Positions 52,427-62,264 are shown, counted from the first letter of the stretch. The stretch: 64,000 nt of DNA from Microbacterium profundi (GCF_000763375.1 NZ_JPSY01000001.1:1302001-1366000); one strand, 5' to 3'. Numbers and translations are program-made. Notes: generated by a model not told the origin, from the letters alone.

Positions 52427-53950
52427 ATGAAGCTCTCCGAGCTCACAGACACCGCCGAGGCGGTCGCGGCCACGTCATCGCGACTGGCGAAGACCGACGC
52501 CCTCGCCCGGCTGCTCGAACGCGCCGGGCCTGACGAGATCCCCGCGCTGATCGGGCTGCTGCTCGCCACTCCGCGCCAGGGGCGTCTGGGCGTCGGATGG
52601 CGCGGCCTCACTGCGCTCGTGGTCGCTCACGCCGACGAGTCGGCCCTCGGCATCACCGACGTCGATCGTGCGCTCGAGGCCCTTGCCGCGGCATCCGGGG
52701 CCGGATCAGCCGCCGCCCGCACGCGTCTGCTCACCGACCTTGCATCCCGCGCGACTGCCCAGGAGTGGGACCTCCTCGCACGCGCGATGCTCGGCGAGCT
52801 GCGCACCGGTGCGCTCGGCGGAGTGCTGCTCGACGCGATCGCCCGCGCCTCCGACCGCCCGGTCGCGAGCGTGCGCCGCGCCGCCATGCTCTCCGGCGAC
52901 CTCGGCGACACCGCGCTTCTCGCGCTGACCGGCACCGCAGAGCAACTCGACGAAGTCGGCCTGCAGGTCGGCCGGCCTGTGTCGCCGATGCTCGCAGGCA
53001 CCGCCACGACCGCGACGGCCGCGCTCGAACTCACCGGCGAAGCATCCGTCGAATACAAGCTCGACGGCGCCCGCATCCAGGTGCACCGGCACGGCGACGA
53101 CGTCGGCGTCTACACCCGCAGCCTCGCCGACATCACCCACCGCGTGCCCGAGATCGTCGAGATCGTGCGCGGACTGCCCACCACCGATCTCATCCTCGAC
53201 GCAGAGACGCTCGCACTCGACGAAGACGGCGGGCCGCGCCCGTTCCAGCAGACCATGTCGCGCTTCGGCGCCGATGTCGCCCGCGATGTCGTGCTGCGGC
53301 CGTGGTTCTTCGACCTGCTGCACGTCGACGGCCGCGACCTCATCGACGAGCCCCTCTCCGAGCGGCTCCAGGAACTGGATCGGATCGCAGGCGAGTGGCG
53401 GATGCCGGGAATCATCACCTCCGATGCGGATGCCGCTGAGCAGCTCTCTCGCGAAGCCCTCGCCGCAGGGCACGAGGGCGTGCTCGTGAAGGCGATCGGA
53501 TCGACCTACACGGCCGGACGGCGCGGCAAGTCGTGGATCAAGGTAAAGCCGCTGCTCACCTACGACCTCGTGCTGCTCGCGGCGGAGTGGGGATCGGGGC
53601 GCCGGCGGGGCAAACTCTCGAACCTGCACCTTGGCGCCTACGACCCATCCGGCGAGTTCGGCGAACCGGGCGGCTACGTGATGGTCGGCAAGACGTTCAA
53701 GGGACTCACGGACGAACTGCTGCAGTGGCAGACCGAGACCTTCCCGGCGTACGAGACGCGGCGGACGGCGAACACCGTTTTCCTGCGACCGGAGCTCGTC
53801 GTCGAGATCGCGATCGACGGGGTGCAGACCTCGCCCCGATATCCAGGCGGCATCGCTCTGCGCTTCGCCCGAGTCAAGAGGTACCGCCCCGACAAGACCG
53901 CGGCGGAGGCCGACGGCATCCAGACCCTGCGAGCGCTGCTGCGGGGGTGA
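52427..53950 (+). CDS. ligB: ATP-dependent DNA ligase, LigB type
   Basis: A 507-residue ligase, the same length as mycobacterial LigB. The adenylation motif I is ASVEYKLDGARIQVHRHG, with the nucleophile Lys near residue 208. Motifs LILDAETLALDEDG, GHEGVLVKAIGSTYTAGRRG and KSWIKVKP follow in order. The first 190 residues form the DNA-binding domain. ATG 52427 is preferred over the longer frame, whose extra 100 residues resemble nothing. It is likely a non-essential ligase beside the NAD-dependent LigA. Confidence 0.93.
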   Translation: MKLSELTDTAEAVAATSSRLAKTDALARLLERAGPDEIPALIGLLLATPRQGRLGVGWRGLTALVVAHADESALGITDVDRALEALAAASGAGSAAARTRLLTDLASRATAQEWDLLARAMLGELRTGALGGVLLDAIARASDRPVASVRRAAMLSGDLGDTALLALTGTAEQLDEVGLQVGRPVSPMLAGTATTATAALELTGEASVEYKLDGARIQVHRHGDDVGVYTRSLADITHRVPEIVEIVRGLPTTDLILDAETLALDEDGGPRPFQQTMSRFGADVARDVVLRPWFFDLLHVDGRDLIDEPLSERLQELDRIAGEWRMPGIITSDADAAEQLSREALAAGHEGVLVKAIGSTYTAGRRGKSWIKVKPLLTYDLVLLAAEWGSGRRRGKLSNLHLGAYDPSGEFGEPGGYVMVGKTFKGLTDELLQWQTETFPAYETRRTANTVFLRPELVVEIAIDGVQTSPRYPGGIALRFARVKRYRPDKTAAEADGIQTLRALLRG

Positions 53951-53960
53951 GTCGGGCGGG

Positions 53961-54137
53961 CTACTCCTGCTTGCTGAATGCCCCGCGCAGCACCAGATAC
54001 ACGACCACGGCGACCACGACCACGAGGGCGAGCTTGGCGATGAACCACAGCACCGAGAACAACGCGCTGACGACGAACCATGCGACGATGACCGCGACGA
54101 CGACACCGACGATTGTCCACACGTTGCTCTTGTTCAT
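53961..54137 (-). CDS. Small two-helix membrane protein
   Basis: A 58-residue protein, MNKSNVWTIVGVVVAVIVAW to VYLVLRGAFSKQE, with two hydrophobic helices. It is a paralogue of the membrane ORF at 44261-44464. ATG 54137 corresponds to the MNKS start of the paralogue. Function unknown. Confidence 0.75.
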   Translation of the reverse strand: MNKSNVWTIVGVVVAVIVAWFVVSALFSVLWFIAKLALVVVVAVVVYLVLRGAFSKQE

Positions 54138-54212
54138 GAGTCCAGCGTAATCGCGCAGCATCCACGAGTTTGAATGTCGGCGATACCCGTAAGAATGACC
54201 ACAGAAGCATGT

Positions 54213-54234
54213 GAACTAGTACTTCTAGTAGTTC
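54213..54234. promoter_or_regulatory. Operator candidate of the Phd/PIN toxin-antitoxin pair
   Basis: GAACTAGTACTTCTAGTAGTTC is a nearly symmetric 22-bp palindrome, cited here by position; its outer GAAC/GTTC and inner CTAG arms pair. It lies 17 bp before the antitoxin start, typical of Phd-family autoregulation. Confidence 0.65.
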
Positions 54235-54251
54235 AGGCGTATTCTGGGGAG

Positions 54252-54515
54252 ATGGCCGATGTGACGAAGACCGAACTCAACCAACAGACCGCGCGAGTGC
54301 TGGCGCGTGTCGCTGCCGGCGAGCGGCTCACGGTCACCGATCGCGGGCGGCCGATCGCCGAACTGTCACCACCCGCGAAGGATACCTGGGCCGAGCTCGT
54401 CGCGAGCGGCCAGGTGACAGTGCCGAAGGCCAACGGCGCGCTTCGGCTACCCGCCGTCAAGTCGGGCAAGACCAGCCGCGAGATCCTCGACGACCTGCGA
54501 GCGGATCGCCTGTGA
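54252..54515 (+). CDS. Phd/YefM-family antitoxin
   Basis: An 87-residue antitoxin. The N-terminal DNA-binding fold is VTKTELNQQTARVLARVAAG, then ERLTVTDRGRPIAELSP, the prevent-host-death signature. The C-terminal tail (SREILDDLRADRL) should wrap the toxin. ATG 54252 follows GGGGAG. It overlaps the PIN toxin by 4 bp (GTGA). Confidence 0.9.
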   Translation: MADVTKTELNQQTARVLARVAAGERLTVTDRGRPIAELSPPAKDTWAELVASGQVTVPKANGALRLPAVKSGKTSREILDDLRADRL

Positions 54516-54892
54516 TCTACCTCGACACCTCCGCCGCCGCGAAGGTCTTGATCGATGAGGCCGAGACCGACAGCATCCGAAAGCTGTTCGCCGACGACAC
54601 TGAGTTCGTGTCATCCAAGCTTCTGGCCGTCGAACTTCATGCCGTCGCTGATCGCCGCATGGTCAGCGCGGATGCTGCACAGGAGTTACTCGACCGTGTG
54701 GCACTCGTCTCGCTCGGTGACGGCATCCTCGAAGACGCGATCACGATGCACAGCGGACTCCGCACGCTCGACGCCCTGCACCTCGCGACCGCGGTCCGCA
54801 TCAAGAGCGCAATCTCCGGCATCCTCACCTTCGACAACGAACTCGGCGCCGCGGCGGAGCGTCACGGGATCCCCCTCGAAGAGGTTCAGTAG
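54512..54892 (+). CDS. VapC-type PIN ribonuclease toxin
   Basis: A 126-residue PIN protein: MIYLDTSAAAKVLIDEAETD gives the first Asp, LLAVELHAVADRR the Glu, LRTLDALHLATAV the second Asp, and ILTFDNELGAAA the last. All four acidic positions are present, so it should be an active RNase. The GTG start is coupled to the antitoxin stop. Confidence 0.92.
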   Translation: MIYLDTSAAAKVLIDEAETDSIRKLFADDTEFVSSKLLAVELHAVADRRMVSADAAQELLDRVALVSLGDGILEDAITMHSGLRTLDALHLATAVRIKSAISGILTFDNELGAAAERHGIPLEEVQ

Positions 54893-55059
54893 GGACCGAA
54901 CCGCTCCGCTGACGCGACCTGCTGCGCCACGCGGCGCAGCGCCAGCAGCAGCGCGCTTCGTGGACGGTCGCACTGAGGCGGGTGCGCGCGCCTAGGGTGT
55001 CGCAAAAGGTCGCTGAAAACGCGCGAAGGCGGCAACACGCGCCACCTCCCGCGGACGCG

Positions 55060-55596
55060 TTAGCGCGGCTCGCCCACCAGCGGCCAGCGGCCGGTGCGCT
55101 CGCGGAACCGGATGGCGTCGAACAGCGGCTCGACGGGGAACAGCCGCGGATTGATGCTGAACTTCACGCCGGATGCCGAGCGCACCCGGAAGTTCGGCTG
55201 CCCGTTGATGTCCCGCATCCGGTAGTCGACGATGTCGATGTACTTGATGACGCGCTCACGGCCGAGGATCGTGCGGAACTGCACCTCGTCGGACCGGGCA
55301 TCGACGTACCAGTTGTTGTACATGACCAGGAAGAACACCCCGCCGGCGCCGATCACGAGCGAGGCGATGCGCATCGGCAGCAGATCGGCCGTGTAGCGGG
55401 ACGTGAACGCACTCAGCGCCAGAAGGAATCCGACCGCGAGCAGCAGCCATCCGGCGAGCGGGACGAAGATCGGCATCCGCACGCGGGACGGCGCCCGCTT
55501 GGAACGGTTCGGACGCTTCATCGCCCACCACACTCCGGCTGCGACGACGAGTATCGCCAGCGCGATCAGGGCGTACTTCAGGGCGAATGCGGACAC
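55060..55596 (-). CDS. Hypothetical membrane protein with PH-like soluble domain
   Basis: A 178-residue protein with three hydrophobic helices (residues about 5-25, 42-62 and 75-95). The soluble C-terminus (NNWYVDARSDEVQFRTILGR and ASGVKFSINPRLFP) looks like a small beta domain of the bacterial PH type. The start is GTG 55596. No operon partner is seen. It is a common actinobacterial membrane protein pattern, but function is unknown. Confidence 0.7.
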   Translation of the reverse strand: MSAFALKYALIALAILVVAAGVWWAMKRPNRSKRAPSRVRMPIFVPLAGWLLLAVGFLLALSAFTSRYTADLLPMRIASLVIGAGGVFFLVMYNNWYVDARSDEVQFRTILGRERVIKYIDIVDYRMRDINGQPNFRVRSASGVKFSINPRLFPVEPLFDAIRFRERTGRWPLVGEPR

Positions 55597-55634
55597 GTGA
55601 CGACCTTACGCGTTGGCGGCATCCTCCCGCCCAG

Positions 55635-55790
55635 CCCGGAGGTGTCGCTTGGTGCCGCCTCTGCGCCACTGAGGCGGCCACTCACGCCACCTCCACCCGC
55701 GCGCATCCCCCGCGCAACCCGGAGGTGTCGCTTGGTGCCGCTTCAGTAGCGCAGAGGCGGCCACTAACGCCACCTCCACCCGCGCGCATC
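55635..55790. repeat. Two 73-bp extragenic repeats with inverted loops
   Basis: The copies at 55635-55707 and 55718-55790 share outer parts (CCCGGAGGTGTCGCTTGGTG at the start, CGCCACCTCCACCCGCGCGC near the end), which also pair imperfectly with each other. The central 14 bases are CTCTGCGCCACTGA in copy 1 and nearly the reverse complement, TCAGTAGCGCAGAG, in copy 2. Confidence 0.85.
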
Positions 55791-55820
55791 GGCGACACCG
55801 TGCGGGCGTGCCGATCGGGC

Positions 55821-56045
55821 TCAGACGAGGTCGCGGGGGTTCGTGCCGTGGGCCGCGCGGTCGTCGGTCGGGCCCTCGGAGAACTTGAGGTTGTGCTCGA
55901 CCTGCCGCGCGACGGCGGCTTCACGCCCCGCGGCGATCGCTTCCTTCTCCTTCTCGAACCCGGGGCCGAGCGTGCGCGATTCACCTTCGATGCGGTTGAA
56001 CCACAGCCCGTCCTGGCGGAACGTCTCGATGTCGCCTGCAGCCAT
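55821..56045 (-). CDS. DUF2188-like small protein
   Basis: A 74-residue protein with the layout of DUF2188: DGLWFNRIEGESRTLGPGFE, then EKEAIAAGREAAVARQVEHN, ending GTNPRDLV. Function unknown in the family. AAGGAG stands 5 bases before ATG 56045. It is a single gene. Confidence 0.75.
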   Translation of the reverse strand: MAAGDIETFRQDGLWFNRIEGESRTLGPGFEKEKEAIAAGREAAVARQVEHNLKFSEGPTDDRAAHGTNPRDLV

Positions 56046-56282
56046 TTCGTCTCCTTACGTCGTGTTCACTTCTTGTCTACGACAGCCCCGGCGCACGGCG
56101 AACCCCCTTGCCTGTAGAGCGGATGCTGGCTAGCGGAGCCACGCAGGTCACCGCTGTCGATCAGATCGGCGTCAGGTTATCCACACTCGATCCAGCACGG
56201 TGCCCTGACTCGATACAGTCGGCCGACGACGCTCTGGAGGTAAACTGTGACAGCAATGACAGCAATGCCGTCAGGAGGCACC

Positions 56283-56519
56283 ATGTCGACCATCACAGTG
56301 CGCGGGCTCGACGACGTCGTCGTGCGTGCACTCAAGCTGCGCGCGGCACGAGAGGGTCGGTCGATGGAGGCCGAGGTTCGCTCCATTCTGACCGCCGCAG
56401 CGAAGGGCACCGAGAACGAACGCGGATTCGGCAGCTTCCTCACGACGACCTTCGCTGGTGCCGGCGCGCCTGAGATTCCCGCCCGCACCGAGTTCCCCGA
56501 ACCCGTCGATCTGACGTGA
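56283..56519 (+). CDS. FitA-like ribbon-helix-helix antitoxin
   Basis: A 78-residue antitoxin: STITVRGLDDVVVRALKLRA then AREGRSMEAEVRSILTAAA is the FitA-type ribbon-helix-helix. ATG 56283 follows AGGAGG. A direct repeat GACAGCAAT lies just upstream. It overlaps the toxin by 4 bp. Confidence 0.9.
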   Translation: MSTITVRGLDDVVVRALKLRAAREGRSMEAEVRSILTAAAKGTENERGFGSFLTTTFAGAGAPEIPARTEFPEPVDLT

Positions 56520-56944
56520 TCATCCTGGACACGAACGTGATCTCCGAGATGATGCGCGCGGAGCCGAATCCGGACGTCGTCGCCTGGCTCGATGAGATTC
56601 CGCGTGGAGAGATCTGGACCACGACGATCACCGTCGGCGAGATCGCGGCCGGAATCGCACTGCTCCCGGCGGGCGCCCGTCGGAACCGACTTGCGGAAGC
56701 ATTCCAACTCGCGCTGGACGGCTTCGAGGAGCGCATCCTCTCGTTCACCACGGCCGTAGCTCTCGCGTACGGAGCCGTCATCGCGACACGCACCGCCGCC
56801 GGAACCCCCATCAGCATCGCCGATGCGCAGATCGCGGCCATCGCCGCGGTGTCCGGCGGCACGCTTGCCACTCGCAACCTCACCGACTTCGTCGGCACGG
56901 GCATCGATCTCGCCAGCCCGTGGGACAGGGCCCGTCGCCGTTGA
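56516..56944 (+). CDS. FitB/VapC PIN ribonuclease toxin
   Basis: A 142-residue PIN toxin of the FitB type: MIILDTNVISEMMRAEPNPD, WTTTITVGEIAAGIALLP, ISIADAQIAAIA and LATRNLTDFVGTGIDL supply the acidic residues. GTG start within GTGA. Only 3 bp separate it from the convergent TetR gene. Confidence 0.93.
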   Translation: MIILDTNVISEMMRAEPNPDVVAWLDEIPRGEIWTTTITVGEIAAGIALLPAGARRNRLAEAFQLALDGFEERILSFTTAVALAYGAVIATRTAAGTPISIADAQIAAIAAVSGGTLATRNLTDFVGTGIDLASPWDRARRR

Positions 56945-56947
56945 AGG

Positions 56948-57550
56948 TCAACGACCGCTACGGGCACCGGCGGCGGACCGAACGCCTGCCACCACCATCT
57001 TCAACCCGGCATCGAAAGCGTCGACCTGGTCCGCGACCTGCGCCGGTGTGAGATCGGCCGAAGCATCCGCCGCCCCCACCACAGCGGCGTGAACGCGCTG
57101 CTGTTCGTGGAACGTGTAGCCGATCACGTAGTGCACGACGGTGTCGGCCGCGATCTGCGCCGACGCAGCGTCGAGCCCCGAGGCTTCCGCCGCGGCGACG
57201 AGCCGCACTCGACTCGTCAGCTCCAGCAGCCCTAGCGCGAGCGAGCTCGACACGAGCTCAGCACCGTCGCGGTGTGCGAGCAGCTTCTCTCGCAGCGTCT
57301 TCGCGATGGCGGCGAGATCGGGCGCAGCATCCGGGGTCTCGCCACCCAGCGCGACGATCCGCTCACTCACCGCCGCGAGCAGGCTCTGCTTGTTCGGGAA
57401 GTGCCAGTACAGCGCGCTCACCTGCACATCGAGTACGTCGGCGATCCGCCGCATCGACAGGCCGGGCAGTCCGTTCTCGGCGAGCACACGCATCGCCGCG
57501 TCGACGACGCCGGTGCGGTCATTGCGGGCGGATGCAGGCACGGCATTCAT
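56948..57550 (-). CDS. bioQ: TetR-family regulator, BioQ-like
   Basis: A 200-residue TetR protein. The helix-turn-helix is LSMRRIADVLDVQVSALYWH, and the C-terminal domain is of the TetR_C type. It is divergent from bioY, and the gap holds three GAAC-N3-GTTC sites. BioQ of corynebacteria and mycobacteria binds TGAAC-N3-GTTAC-type palindromes and represses biotin genes. Both position and operator therefore support a BioQ role; the ligand is not evident from sequence. Confidence 0.82.
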   Translation of the reverse strand: MNAVPASARNDRTGVVDAAMRVLAENGLPGLSMRRIADVLDVQVSALYWHFPNKQSLLAAVSERIVALGGETPDAAPDLAAIAKTLREKLLAHRDGAELVSSSLALGLLELTSRVRLVAAAEASGLDAASAQIAADTVVHYVIGYTFHEQQRVHAAVVGAADASADLTPAQVADQVDAFDAGLKMVVAGVRSAAGARSGR

Positions 57551-57564
57551 GCTGCTACTCTACA

Positions 57565-57605
57565 GAACACCGTTCAGGTGAACACTGTTCTAGTGAGCAC
57601 TGTTC
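57565..57605. promoter_or_regulatory. Three BioQ-type operator boxes
   Basis: GAACACCGTTC (57565-57575), GAACACTGTTC (57580-57590) and GAGCACTGTTC (57595-57605) recur with a 15-bp period between the TetR and bioY starts. The second is a perfect palindrome around one base. Confidence 0.85.
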
Positions 57606-57637
57606 AGGAAGCAATCAAGGAAGCCCCAAGGAGACCG

Positions 57638-58231
57638 ATGTCAACCGCAGCAGCCCCGCGCCGCACCTTCCCGGTGCTGGCAGACCTCATTCCCGGCACA
57701 CGAATGCGCGATGTCGTCCTGACTCTCATCGGCACGGCGTTCATCACGGTCGCCGGCTACATCACGATCCCGCTGCCGTTCACGCCGGTGCCGATCTCGC
57801 TCGCCACCTTCGCGGTGCTGCTGACCGGCGCGGCGCTCGGTCCGCTGCGCGGGTCGGCGAGCGCAGGCGTCTACCTCGTGCTCGGCCTCATCGGCGTGCC
57901 TCTGTTCGCGCACGGTGCATCCGGCTGGGCATTCTCGTCGTTCGGCTACATCGTCGGCTACGTCGTCGCGGCGCTGATCGTCGGGGCGCTCGCCCGCCGC
58001 CGCTCCGACCGCTCTGTGTGGTCGACGCTCGGTCTCGCCGCCGTCGGGTCGCTCACGATCTACGCCTTTGGAGTGCCGTGGCTCGCCGCTTTCGCCGGCA
58101 TCGACCTCGCCACGGCCTTCGCTCTCGGCGTGCTGCCCTTCCTCATCGGAGACGCTGTGAAGATCGTCGCGATGGCGGGGCTCCTTCCCGCTACCTGGCG
58201 CATCGTGGATCGGTCGGGCGAGCGCAGCTGA
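57638..58231 (+). CDS. bioY: Biotin transporter BioY
   Basis: A 197-residue, six-helix membrane protein, the substrate-binding S component of ECF-type biotin uptake. FITVAGYITIPLPFTPVPIS followed by LATFAVLLTGAALGPLRGSA is the BioY signature. No bioM or bioN follows, so the energising module must be elsewhere or BioY acts alone. ATG 57638 has AAGGAG. Confidence 0.93.
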   Translation: MSTAAAPRRTFPVLADLIPGTRMRDVVLTLIGTAFITVAGYITIPLPFTPVPISLATFAVLLTGAALGPLRGSASAGVYLVLGLIGVPLFAHGASGWAFSSFGYIVGYVVAALIVGALARRRSDRSVWSTLGLAAVGSLTIYAFGVPWLAAFAGIDLATAFALGVLPFLIGDAVKIVAMAGLLPATWRIVDRSGERS

Positions 58232-58335
58232 GCCACGCACTGTGCGACCGGCAAGAGCCACCGGCACCAACGGCATCCGTCGCAGGCGCTCGACCGAACT
58301 CGCCTGATGTCCGACCCGAGTTCTACGCTTGACAT

Positions 58336-59709
58336 ATGACCCGCTATCGATTGCGTTCGAGCCTCGTCGGCAGTGAGCCGGAGATCTGGCGCACGTTCGA
58401 GATCGAAGGCAGCGCCAGCCTTCGGATGCTGCACCTCGCGCTGCAGACGATCATGGGGTGGCGCGAGTCACACCTGCACGCGTTCACAGATGCCGACCCT
58501 TACGATCGCGCTCAGCATCCGTCGCGCCGGTGGGAGGCACTCGATTTCGAGAGCGATGAGGGCACGCTCTCCGAAGATGACTTCACCGTCGACGACGTGC
58601 TGCAGGGCGGGAGGACGCTCTGGTACGAGTACGACTTCGGCGACGGATGGATCCATCGGTTGGACGTCATCGAGCAGCTGCCGTCCGAGCCCCACTTGAC
58701 CACGGTCGTGCTGCTCGACGGCGCGAATCGCGGACCGTTCGAAGACTCAGGCGGTGTGGGCGGGTATGCCGAGAAGATCGCGATCGCGGCCGACACGCAG
58801 CATCCGGAGCACGAGTCGATCGTCGACTGGATCGACACCACGGTCGGGCCGTGGGCGCCCCGCGAGCCGGGAATGTTCGACCTCGTCGGCGTGCAGTCCG
58901 AGCTGAATCTGATGTTCAATCCTCGCGCTTCAGGAATTTCACCGAACGACATGTCCGGGCTCGTCAAGGTCGAGGCGCATCGACGGCGCGGAGACGTCGA
59001 TGAGACCTCACCGATCGCCGATTTCGCGTCGCAGCTGCCACCGCCGATCCGCTCCGAGTTGCGTCAGCATCTGCAGCACACCGGCGTGCTGGGTCCCAGT
59101 GCGATCGATGCCGACACTGCGGCGCGCATCATCCGCCCGTTCGCATGGCTGATGGACGCGGTCGGCGCCGATGGCCTCGACCTGACCGCCGCAGGGTGGA
59201 TGCCGCAGTCCACAGTGCTCGCCGGCATGACCGAACTCGGCTGGATCACCGACTGGATCGGCAAGGGCAACCGCGAAGACGTCACTCCTCCGATCGCCGT
59301 GCTGCGCGAGACGGCGCAGCGCATCGGGCTCGTGCGTGTGCAGAAGGGCCGCCTGCTGCTGAGCGCGGCGGCGAAGAAGGCGCTCGGCGATGCCCCAGCA
59401 CAGTTGCGACTGATCGCCGAGGGCCTGTATCGAAAGCTCAGCGATGCCGAGACGGATGCCGCGGTTCTGCTGCTCCTCGCGATAGCCGACGGCACACCGC
59501 GCGAAGACCGGTGGCGCTCCGTCGCCTTCGGCCTGGAGATGTGCGGATGGCAGTCATCGAGCGGGTGGCGCTTCACCGAGCAGGACATCGGTCACGCGAC
59601 TTTCTGGACGCAGCGAGTGCTGAATCAGCTCGGGGACGCACCACGCCTGCACCGATTCGACGAGGAGAGCCCGCTGTTGAGGCCGTTCGCACGCGAGGCG
59701 CTGCGTTAG
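58336..59709 (+). CDS. Plasmid pRiA4b ORF-3 family protein
   Basis: A 457-residue protein. The first 190 residues match the pRiA4b ORF-3 domain: YRLRSSLVGSEPEIWRTFEI, LHLALQTIMGWRESHLHAF and WYEYDFGDGWIHRLDVIE. The C-terminal 260 residues are helical and unassigned, and often accompany this domain in actinobacteria. The molecular role is unknown. It is monocistronic, just upstream of purL. Confidence 0.88.
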   Translation: MTRYRLRSSLVGSEPEIWRTFEIEGSASLRMLHLALQTIMGWRESHLHAFTDADPYDRAQHPSRRWEALDFESDEGTLSEDDFTVDDVLQGGRTLWYEYDFGDGWIHRLDVIEQLPSEPHLTTVVLLDGANRGPFEDSGGVGGYAEKIAIAADTQHPEHESIVDWIDTTVGPWAPREPGMFDLVGVQSELNLMFNPRASGISPNDMSGLVKVEAHRRRGDVDETSPIADFASQLPPPIRSELRQHLQHTGVLGPSAIDADTAARIIRPFAWLMDAVGADGLDLTAAGWMPQSTVLAGMTELGWITDWIGKGNREDVTPPIAVLRETAQRIGLVRVQKGRLLLSAAAKKALGDAPAQLRLIAEGLYRKLSDAETDAAVLLLLAIADGTPREDRWRSVAFGLEMCGWQSSSGWRFTEQDIGHATFWTQRVLNQLGDAPRLHRFDEESPLLRPFAREALR

Positions 59710-59787
59710 CCGGTTGCGCACAGATTCACGCACGGGAACCGCCGGTAGACTTGACCACGCCCCGCCGGCCCTGATCTTGGAGTGCGC

Positions 59788-62118
59788 GTGACCACCCCCA
59801 CCCCCGAAGCATCCACTCGTCAGCACGTCCCCGACTCCGTGAGCAACGCCGAGGCGACTCCCGAGAAGGAGCAGCCGTACGCGGCGCTGGGACTCAAGCC
59901 CGACGAGTACGCCCGCATCCGCGAGATCCTCGGCCGCCGTCCCACCTCGGGCGAGCTGGCCATGTACTCGGTCATGTGGTCGGAGCACTGCTCCTACAAG
60001 TCGTCGAAGAACTACCTGCGCCGCTTCGGCCAGAAGGTCTCCGACGAGATGAAGGAACGCCTCATGGTGGGCATGGGCCAGAACGCGGGCGTCATCGACG
60101 TCGGCGAGGGCTGGGCCGTCACGTTCAAGGCCGAATCGCACAACCACCCCTCCTTCATCGAGCCGTTCCAGGGAGCGGCCACCGGCGTCGGCGGCATCGT
60201 CCGCGACATCATCTCGATGGGCGCTCGCCCCGTCGCCGTGATGGATGCGCTCCGCTTCGGCGCGATCGACCACCCGGACACCGCCCGCGTCGTGCACGGC
60301 GTCACCGCCGGCATCAGCTTCTACGGCAACTGCCTCGGCCTGCCGAACATCGGCGGCGAGACGGTCTTCGACTCCGTCTACCAGGCCAACCCGCTCGTCA
60401 ACGCGCTGGCGGTCGGCGTGCTGCGCCACGAGGACCTCAAGCTCGCGAACGCTGAGGGCGTCGGGAACAAGGTCGTCCTCTTCGGTGCCCGCACCGGCGG
60501 CGACGGGATCGGCGGCGCCAGCATCCTCGCATCCGACTCGTTCGACGACGGCGGCCCGACGAAGCGCCCCGCGGTGCAGGTCGGCGATCCGTTCGCCGAG
60601 AAGGTGCTCATCGAGTGCTGCCTCGAGCTCTACAAGGGTGAGCTGGTCGAGGCCATCCAGGACCTCGGTGCCGCCGGTATCTCGTGCGCGACGAGCGAGC
60701 TCGCGGCCAACGGCAACAGCGGCATGAAGGTCTCGCTCGACAACGTGCTGCTGCGTGACCCGTCCCTGACCGCTGAGGAGATCCTCATGTCGGAGTCGCA
60801 GGAGCGCATGATGGCGATCGTCGCCCCCGAGAAGCTCGACGCCTTCATGGAGGTCGTGAACAAGTGGGAGGTCGAGACCTCCGTGCTCGGCGAGGTCACC
60901 GGAGACGGTCGCCTCGTCATCGACTGGCAGGGCGAGCGCATCGTCGACGTCGACCCGTCCACGGTCGCGGTCGACGGCCCCGTCTACGACCGTCCGGTCG
61001 CCTACCCGACGTGGATCGACGCACTGCAGGCGGATGCTGCGGAGCTGCTGCCCCGCACCGACGACGCCGAGGTGCTGCGCGAGCAGTTCCTCAACCTGGT
61101 CGCATCGCCGAACCTCGCCGACACGAGCTGGATCACCAACCAGTACGACTACTACGTGCTCGGCAACACAGCCCTGGCCTTCCCCGACGACGCCGGCATG
61201 ATCCGCGTCGACGAGGAGTCGGGCCTCGGCTTCGCGATCTCCACCGACGCAAACGGCCGCTACTGCCAGCTCGACCCGTACGCGGGCGCGCAGCTCGCCC
61301 TCGCCGAGGCGTACCGCAACGTCGCCGTCACCGGCGCAACCCCGACCGCGATCACCGACTGCCTGAACTTCGGATCCCCCGAGAACCCCGAGGTCATGTG
61401 GCAGTTCGGCCAGACGGTCGACGGCCTGGCAGACGGATGCTACGAACTCGGCACCCCCGTCACAGGCGGCAACGTCTCGTTCTACAACCAGACCGGCGAC
61501 ACCCCGATCCACCCCACCCCACTGGTGGGCGTTCTCGGCATCATCGACGACGTCTCCCGCCGCATCCCCTCGGCGTGGCAGGACGAGGGCCAGAACATCT
61601 ACCTTCTCGGCACCACCTCGACCGAGCTGTCCGGTTCTGCCTGGGCCGAGACGGTACACAACCACCTCGGCGGTCTGCCCCCGAAGGTCGACCTCGCCGG
61701 CGAGAAGCGACTCGCAGGACTCATCGCCGCCGCGCGCGATGAGTGGTTGATCTCCAGCGCCCACGACGTGTCCGAGGGCGGACTCGCCCAGGCCCTCGCC
61801 GAGGGCGTCATGCGCTTCGGCATCGGCGCCCGCGTGTGGCTGACCGAGCTCATGGACCGTGACGGGGTGGATGCTGCATCCGCTCTGTTCTCAGAATCGA
61901 CGGGCCGCGTCATCGTCACAGTTCCTCGCGAAGATGACGTGAAGTTCCAGGGCCTGTGCGAAGGACGCGGATACCCGGTGCTGCGCATCGGCGTGACCGA
62001 CACGGTCTCCGACCTCGAGGTGACGGGACTGTTCACGGTCTCGGCGGCCGAACTGCGCGAGCGCTCGCAGGCAACACTGCCGGCGGCGTTCGGTCCGACC
62101 GTCTCGGAGCCCGTGTGA
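59788..62118 (+). CDS. purL: Phosphoribosylformylglycinamidine synthase, large subunit
   Basis: A 776-residue PurL, which makes FGAM from FGAR, glutamine and ATP together with PurQ and PurS. Family blocks include [40 protein letters not shown] and [14 protein letters not shown] 59788 is chosen over GTG 59782 because TTGGAG then has proper spacing. It is a conserved core gene, so this end of the window is chromosomal. A small membrane protein gene overlaps its end. Confidence 0.96.
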   Translation: MTTPTPEASTRQHVPDSVSNAEATPEKEQPYAALGLKPDEYARIREILGRRPTSGELAMYSVMWSEHCSYKSSKNYLRRFGQKVSDEMKERLMVGMGQNAGVIDVGEGWAVTFKAESHNHPSFIEPFQGAATGVGGIVRDIISMGARPVAVMDALRFGAIDHPDTARVVHGVTAGISFYGNCLGLPNIGGETVFDSVYQANPLVNALAVGVLRHEDLKLANAEGVGNKVVLFGARTGGDGIGGASILASDSFDDGGPTKRPAVQVGDPFAEKVLIECCLELYKGELVEAIQDLGAAGISCATSELAANGNSGMKVSLDNVLLRDPSLTAEEILMSESQERMMAIVAPEKLDAFMEVVNKWEVETSVLGEVTGDGRLVIDWQGERIVDVDPSTVAVDGPVYDRPVAYPTWIDALQADAAELLPRTDDAEVLREQFLNLVASPNLADTSWITNQYDYYVLGNTALAFPDDAGMIRVDEESGLGFAISTDANGRYCQLDPYAGAQLALAEAYRNVAVTGATPTAITDCLNFGSPENPEVMWQFGQTVDGLADGCYELGTPVTGGNVSFYNQTGDTPIHPTPLVGVLGIIDDVSRRIPSAWQDEGQNIYLLGTTSTELSGSAWAETVHNHLGGLPPKVDLAGEKRLAGLIAAARDEWLISSAHDVSEGGLAQALAEGVMRFGIGARVWLTELMDRDGVDAASALFSESTGRVIVTVPREDDVKFQGLCEGRGYPVLRIGVTDTVSDLEVTGLFTVSAAELRERSQATLPAAFGPTVSEPV

Positions 62119-62264
62119 GTGACGTCGAGCGGCACAGCGATGACGACTACGGCGACCTCAACGCGACGCGCAACCGGCGCATCCGCATCATCGCCTGGAC
62201 GACGATCATCGCCCTGATCCTCGGCGGTGGCGGCGCGACCGTGCTGTCGCTGCTCTTCGGCTGA
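62115..62264 (+). CDS. Small single-span membrane protein
   Basis: A 49-residue ORF from GTG 62115, overlapping the purL stop. A charged head ([20 protein letters not shown]) is followed by a hydrophobic helix, [20 protein letters not shown]. Its tight overlap with purL argues it is translated. Function unknown. Confidence 0.6.
   Translation: MSDVERHSDDDYGDLNATRNRRIRIIAWTTIIALILGGGGATVLSLLFG

Noticed and set aside
59554..61764. A 736-codon open frame on the minus strand opposite purL
   Set aside because: It is fully antisense to a conserved core gene, has low-complexity composition and no ribosome binding site. Such frames are common opposite high-GC genes.
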